From positions 1-34,433 of the forward strand of contig NZ_SELO01000039.1 in NCBI RefSeq assembly GCF_004146235.1: a stretch of DNA of 34,433 nucleotides, read 5' to 3'. Positions 31,421 through 34,433 of this stretch are shown here, one piece after another (the first letter of the stretch is position 1; each line of letters starts with the position of its first letter). The position numbers and the translations under genes are program-made. The notes under the pieces were generated by a model. That model was given only the letters and a program-made list of their open reading frames with translations. It ran no database searches and was not told the origin of the DNA. The DNA comes from Tropicimonas sp. IMCC6043. GTDB lineage: Bacteria > Pseudomonadota > Alphaproteobacteria > Rhodobacterales > Rhodobacteraceae.

Positions 31421-32132
31421 ATGGCGGTCGGACAGGCTCCATCGCGACATCTCGTTGGTCCGCTGGGGCACGTTTGGCCAACCTGTGCTGCTGTTTCCCA
31501 CCGCGGGCGGCGACGCGGAAGAGATAGAGAGGATGCATGTCATCAGTGTGCTGGATCCCCTCATCTCGGCCGGGCGCATCAAGGTCTATTCCTGCGACAG
31601 CGTCGCCGGCGCCGCGCTCGCGTCCAACGAAGGGTCGGTTGAACATCGCTGCTGGATACTCAATCAGTTCCACGAATACGTCGCATACGAGGTGGTCCCG
31701 GCGATCCGGACGGACTGCCGAGACGGCGGCATCGAAGTGGTTGCCGCCGGCGCCTCAATCGGTGCGTTCAACGCCGTGGCTGTTACGTGCCGGTATCCAC
31801 ATCTGTTCAGTACGGCGCTCGGCATGAGCGGAACCTATGATCTCGAACGGCTAATGGGGTTCCAGGGCAATCAGGACTACTATTTTTCCTCGCCGCTGTC
31901 CTTTGTGCCCGGGCTGGAGGGGCCGACGCTCGATACGCTGCAGCGCCGGTTTATCGTTCTGCCCGTCGGTCAAGGTCGTTGGGAAGATCCGTCTGAAAGC
32001 TGGCGGATGGCCGGTGTCCTTGGCGCAAAGGGCGTGCCAAATCGCGTCGACCCCTGGGCCGCGACCTACGATCACGACTGGCCGACCTGGCGCGAGATGC
32101 TGCCGCTCTACCTCGACGATCTCGTTGCCTGA
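31401..32132 (+). CDS. Esterase-like alpha/beta-hydrolase
   Basis: A 243-residue hydrolase. GQPVLLFPTAGGDAEEIE gives the oxyanion region, GASIGAFNA carries nucleophile Ser119, and a late YDHDWPTWREML provides a plausible catalytic His. It resembles small uncharacterised esterases (COG4947 type) more than depolymerases. GTG 31401 with AGGAAA upstream is the likely start, overlapping the ATP-grasp gene by 20 bp, so the two are translationally coupled. A longer frame from 31329 is not supported. Last gene of the cassette; 56 bp later a group II intron end begins. Confidence 0.78.
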   Translation: MTKTVSRWRSDRLHRDISLVRWGTFGQPVLLFPTAGGDAEEIERMHVISVLDPLISAGRIKVYSCDSVAGAALASNEGSVEHRCWILNQFHEYVAYEVVPAIRTDCRDGGIEVVAAGASIGAFNAVAVTCRYPHLFSTALGMSGTYDLERLMGFQGNQDYYFSSPLSFVPGLEGPTLDTLQRRFIVLPVGQGRWEDPSESWRMAGVLGAKGVPNRVDPWAATYDHDWPTWREMLPLYLDDLVA

Positions 32133-32187
32133 CATGGGAGCGACCCCTTGAACATCATCTTCATAGAACCGGCCGGCTGAACAATGG

Positions 32188-32257
32188 GAGCCGGATGATG
32201 CGAGAGTATCACGTCCGGTTCTGAGAGAGCGCGGGGGTGAAAATCCCCCGCGCCACT
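32188..32257 (+). ncRNA. Group II intron domains V and VI (3' end remnant)
   Basis: A 34-nt domain V (32188-32221): stem GAGCCGGA paired with TCCGGTTC, internal CGAGAG, and the AGC catalytic triad at its start. Domain VI follows: GCGCGGGGG (about 32229-32237) paired with CCCCCGCGC (32245-32253) around a TGAAAAT loop. The intron 3' end lies near 32254-32260 and the downstream exon is the IS6 transposase gene. The rest of the intron, including its maturase gene, is missing here. The upstream boundary is not visible; it lies between 32133 and 32188. Confidence 0.85.
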
Positions 32258-32261
32258 CGCC

Positions 32262-32713
32262 TGTTCGTGAAGATCAATGGCGAGCGATATTACATGTGGC
32301 GGGCCGTCGATCATGAAGGCGAGGTCCTTGAAAGTTTCGTGACGAAGACGCGGGACAGGAAAGCTGCATTGAAATTCTTGAAGAAAACGATGCGGCGATA
32401 CGGCCGTCCCGAGGCGATCGTGACTGACTTGCTCCGATCCTACGGCGCGGCCTTGAAGGCGATCGGCGCCGCGCAACTACAAGAAACGGGCCGATGGCTG
32501 AACAACCGGGCGGAGAATTCTCACCTGCCATTCCGACGACGAGAACGAGCAATGCAGCTGTTCCGGCGGATGCGAAGTTTGCAGATGTTTGCCGCGGTCC
32601 ACGCCTCGGTCTTCAACCATTTCAATTCGGAGCGCAGCTTCTACTCGAGGGCAAATTTCAAGAAGAACCGCGCCGCCGCTCTCGCCGAATGGCGCGGTCT
32701 TTGCGCGGCATAA
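32262..32713 (+). pseudogene. IS6-family transposase, 5'-truncated (copy 3)
   Basis: The reading frame matches copies 1 and 2 from the codons for LFVKINGERYYMWRAVDHEG to the end (151 residues, stop at 32711-32713) but lacks the first 86 residues, including the first catalytic Asp. The second Asp (VTDLLRSYG) and Glu (NNRAENSH) are present. It is more diverged than copies 1 and 2 are from each other (EAIVTDLLRSYG, AQLQETG, WRGLCAA). The 5' edge is the group II intron 3' end. Inactive. A frame from 32237 would initiate inside the intron and is not a real gene. Confidence 0.88.
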
Positions 32714-32740
32714 GGGGCAGCCATCCTGCTCTTGGTGAGA

Positions 32741-32862
32741 CACGTTCGAATTTGTCTGATGGTGTGGACGGCTCCACCCGAACGGCATCGCATTGTGCCA
32801 TGTTGGTATTGTGTGAAAGCCAACAAAGGAGAGGAGCCGACCACATGGATATTACAACGCTC
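32741..32862 (+). mobile_element. IS6 copy 3 right end joined to IS110-family 5' end
   Basis: The IS6 inner right repeat CACGTTCGAATTTGTCTG (32741-32758) runs directly into the IS110 end (from about 32756 TGATGGTGTGGACGGC), which matches the minus strand of 203-115 and contains the same ribosome binding site and a start codon at 32845 (ATGGATATTACAACGCT, like MEITTL). After 32862 the match stops, so only the first six codons of the transposase remain. Confidence 0.65.
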
Positions 32863-33431
32863 CCCCAGACACACCGGAGCGCGGCGATCACGAGGACAGC
32901 CGCGCTCCGAAGATTTTCTCGACACGATTTGATGCAGGACCGGGCGCCGAACCTCCCGGTCCCGCTCGACATCTCAGCCGCTGAACGAGGCGAAATGCCG
33001 AATGGTGCGGACCCGCGGACCCAAAATGCGGACCCTGGGTGCGGACCCAAAAAAATCCCTGTCGCTAGAGAACTTCCGGGCAAAAGCCCCCCGCATAGCG
33101 TGACCGGCCGCGAAGGACCCGAGCACGGGGAGGGGATCGGGCGCCGGGGGCCTCGCATCGGCCTCCCTCCCGATCATGCCATGAATATGCCCGCAAATCC
33201 GGTGGTTTGTCGCGCCGTTTGTTACGCGCGCGATGCCGTCAGGGCGGTGGATCGGACCCGCGCAGAGCCGTCGAAGGCACGGATGAATCCGGGGTCCCGG
33301 ACGCCAAAAACACTGAGCGGCCTTCGAGCCCTCGGCCAAGCCATTGTCCAGAATGGAATTAATCCACGCATCGCCCGGCGGCTTCACGCGGGCTGGGACA
33401 GAGCCGGCGGGGACCTGAACAGGTGAACTCG
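32863..33431. other. Gene-free region with hairpin and GCGGACCC repeats
   Basis: About 570 bp. A perfect 11-bp stem CGGAGCGCGGC/GCCGCGCTCCG (32875-32885 with 32899-32909) has a 13-nt loop. Four copies of GCGGACCC lie at 33007-33014, 33015-33022, 33028-33035 and 33041-33048. A long plus-strand frame covers the area but is Arg/Pro-rich, crosses the IS end and has no homology, so it is not called. Confidence 0.5.
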
Positions 33432-34421
33432 CTATGCTGGAAAGCGCTTGCCGTGCACTTCGAAGAGCATGACCTCAAAACGGAAGAGGTTGATGATCTG
33501 CAGAAATAGTATGGAGCACTTGGCAAGGTAGGCCGCATAGCCCATTTCCTGCTCCGGGCCAGTGCCACCTTTCCCTGACCGATAGACGATTTTGTTGTCA
33601 GGGGTGACCAGCTTGATCGATGCATGATGAGACGCATTTCTCAATTGATTGTCTCGTTCGACGCAAAGGTTCGCAAGCGCTGGGTTGTTGTCAAACGGGC
33701 CAAACCTCGCGGATTTGTCCAGCTCAAGGTACTTTTTTCTCGTCAATGTCTGAAACTGGTCAAACGACCGCCCGGAAGTAACATTGTTCAAATAGGCCAT
33801 GATATCTACGAGCGAAGAGAAAGTTTCAAATGCATTGCCGTAGAACATCTTCGTCTTGTCGAACTGTGCCGAGCTCACGCCCGCGTCCTCGTCGACCTTA
33901 AGTCCCTTCTTGACACGAAAAATGACTTGAGAGAAGACGTCATATCCCAAAAAGAACTCTCGGATTATCGCCAGATACTTCTCCGCACGGCTGGAAGCAA
34001 GGTTCCTATCGTACTCTTCGAAGAACGCCACAAACTCAGGTTTTTCGCGATTGTCCTGCGCAACTTTGAATGCGTCGCGAAATGGTTCTTCGAAAGCTGG
34101 TTGGCTAAAGAAAAGGCAGAAACGCCATAGCCAGTCATGAATATTCTTGAGTGGATCGTTCGCATAAAACTCCGCAGAGCCTTCTTTGATTTTTTTGTCG
34201 CTGAGCTTTACGTGACCGTTTCTGTGAATGACCTGCCCCCCGGAGCTCCCTCGTTCATAACGAGAGTCTGCGGGTCTGGTTTTCATATTCCTGGGTTTCG
34301 AACTGGTGACCTGCCCCCCGGAGTTCCCTCGTTCATAACGAGAGTCTGCGGGTCTGGTTTTCATATTACTGGGTTTCGAACTGGGCAAGCGCGCCGGGCG
34401 CGGAGCCCTCAAATTGCTCAA
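33432..34421 (-). CDS. Hypothetical protein with HEPN-like motif and duplicated N terminus
   Basis: A 329-residue protein not recognised as a named family. Residues about 70-329 are helical and less GC-rich than neighbours, suggesting recent acquisition. RDNQLRNASHHASIKL contains RN-x3-H, the catalytic motif style of HEPN ribonucleases, embedded in a four-helix-like context, so an abortive-infection type RNase is possible. The N-terminal 66 residues contain two tandem 26-residue units (SSKPRNMKTRPADSRYERG...), encoded by a 78-bp duplication, and may not be native: the ancestral start probably lay near GHVKLSDKK. The start at 34421 is only 12 bp from the window edge, so the real N terminus is uncertain. 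Confidence 0.55.
   Translation of the reverse strand: MSNLRAPRPARLPSSKPSNMKTRPADSRYERGNSGGQVTSSKPRNMKTRPADSRYERGSSGGQVIHRNGHVKLSDKKIKEGSAEFYANDPLKNIHDWLWRFCLFFSQPAFEEPFRDAFKVAQDNREKPEFVAFFEEYDRNLASSRAEKYLAIIREFFLGYDVFSQVIFRVKKGLKVDEDAGVSSAQFDKTKMFYGNAFETFSSLVDIMAYLNNVTSGRSFDQFQTLTRKKYLELDKSARFGPFDNNPALANLCVERDNQLRNASHHASIKLVTPDNKIVYRSGKGGTGPEQEMGYAAYLAKCSILFLQIINLFRFEVMLFEVHGKRFPA
34229..34384. repeat. Tandem 78-bp duplication
   Basis: Two head-to-tail copies, 34229-34306 and 34307-34384, differ at two or three bases. Each contains the palindrome CTCGTTCATAACGAG. The unit is 26 codons, so it keeps frame in the minus-strand gene. The palindrome suggests an intergenic repeat or binding site that became coding. 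Confidence 0.85.
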
Positions 34422-34433
34422 GCGTCCGGCGCG

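Noticed and set aside
32494-33426. 310-codon plus-strand frame across the IS6 copy 3 end
   Set aside because: It crosses the IS6 and IS110 boundary and is Arg/Pro-rich with no family match.
34229-34384. Short CRISPR-like repeat
   Set aside because: Only two units, directly adjacent without spacers, and in coding frame; it is a simple tandem duplication. No CRISPR array or cas gene is visible in the window.

Overview
The window reads as high-GC alphaproteobacterial accessory DNA. Pointers to this group are an F1-ATPase zeta-subunit homologue (DUF1476), the DUF2924/DUF3489/large serine recombinase trio, a DorA/TorA-type DMSO/TMAO reductase system, and an ECF sigma factor whose apparent -10 element (CGTT) resembles that of EcfG-type factors. 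I cannot tell chromosome from plasmid. It is a mosaic of functional blocks separated by mobile-element debris.

Layout. (1) 1-1013: 5' end of an IS110-family element (minus) joined to an IS6-family element (copy 1). (2) 1286-7559: a truncated prophage or satellite. It has phased repeats, a serine recombinase, DUF2924 and DUF3489 genes on the minus strand, then a ParB-methyltransferase, a DUF5681 protein and a terminase large subunit on the plus strand. It ends at the 3' half of an initiator tRNA gene, which looks like an attachment site. (3) 7934-14040: a stress module built around an ECF sigma/anti-sigma pair. A 25-bp promoter-like motif, GGATGAAA-N13-CGTT/A, recurs upstream of the sigma gene, upstream of a divergent three-gene operon (DUF2333, DUF1127-like, F1-ATPase inhibitor-like), upstream of an OLD-family ATPase/nuclease, and upstream of an apparent terminator-ended small RNA. 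(4) 14233-21096: an eight-gene Mrp-type cation/proton antiporter operon, E-F-G-B-C-D plus two further antiporter-like subunits; a weaker copy of the motif lies ahead of it. (5) 21097-21772: remnants of a LysR regulator, a group II intron maturase and an IS5-type transposase. (6) 21952-26410: torD-torA-torC for anaerobic S-oxide/N-oxide respiration. (7) 26674-27491: IS6 copy 2. (8) 27678-32132: a compact four-gene cassette with a YbdK/GCS2 carboxylate-amine ligase, two alpha/beta-hydrolases and an ATP-grasp protein. (9) 32188-32862: group II intron 3' end joined to a 5'-truncated IS6 copy 3, then the 5' end of an IS110 element. (10) 33432-34421: a hypothetical protein with a HEPN-like RN-x3-H motif and a duplicated N-terminal segment.

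How the parts work together. The sigma factor probably drives its own operon, the divergent operon, the OLD nuclease and the small RNA, and perhaps the Mrp antiporter. That would be a membrane/energy stress regulon combining ATP-synthase restraint, ion homeostasis and nucleic-acid defence. The four-gene cassette between two same-orientation IS6 copies combines two unrelated ATP-dependent ligase folds with two hydrolases and looks like an uncharacterised small-molecule or peptide-conjugate pathway. These two blocks are the best candidates for undescribed biology here. All functional assignments come from reading the translated sequence; no database search was run.
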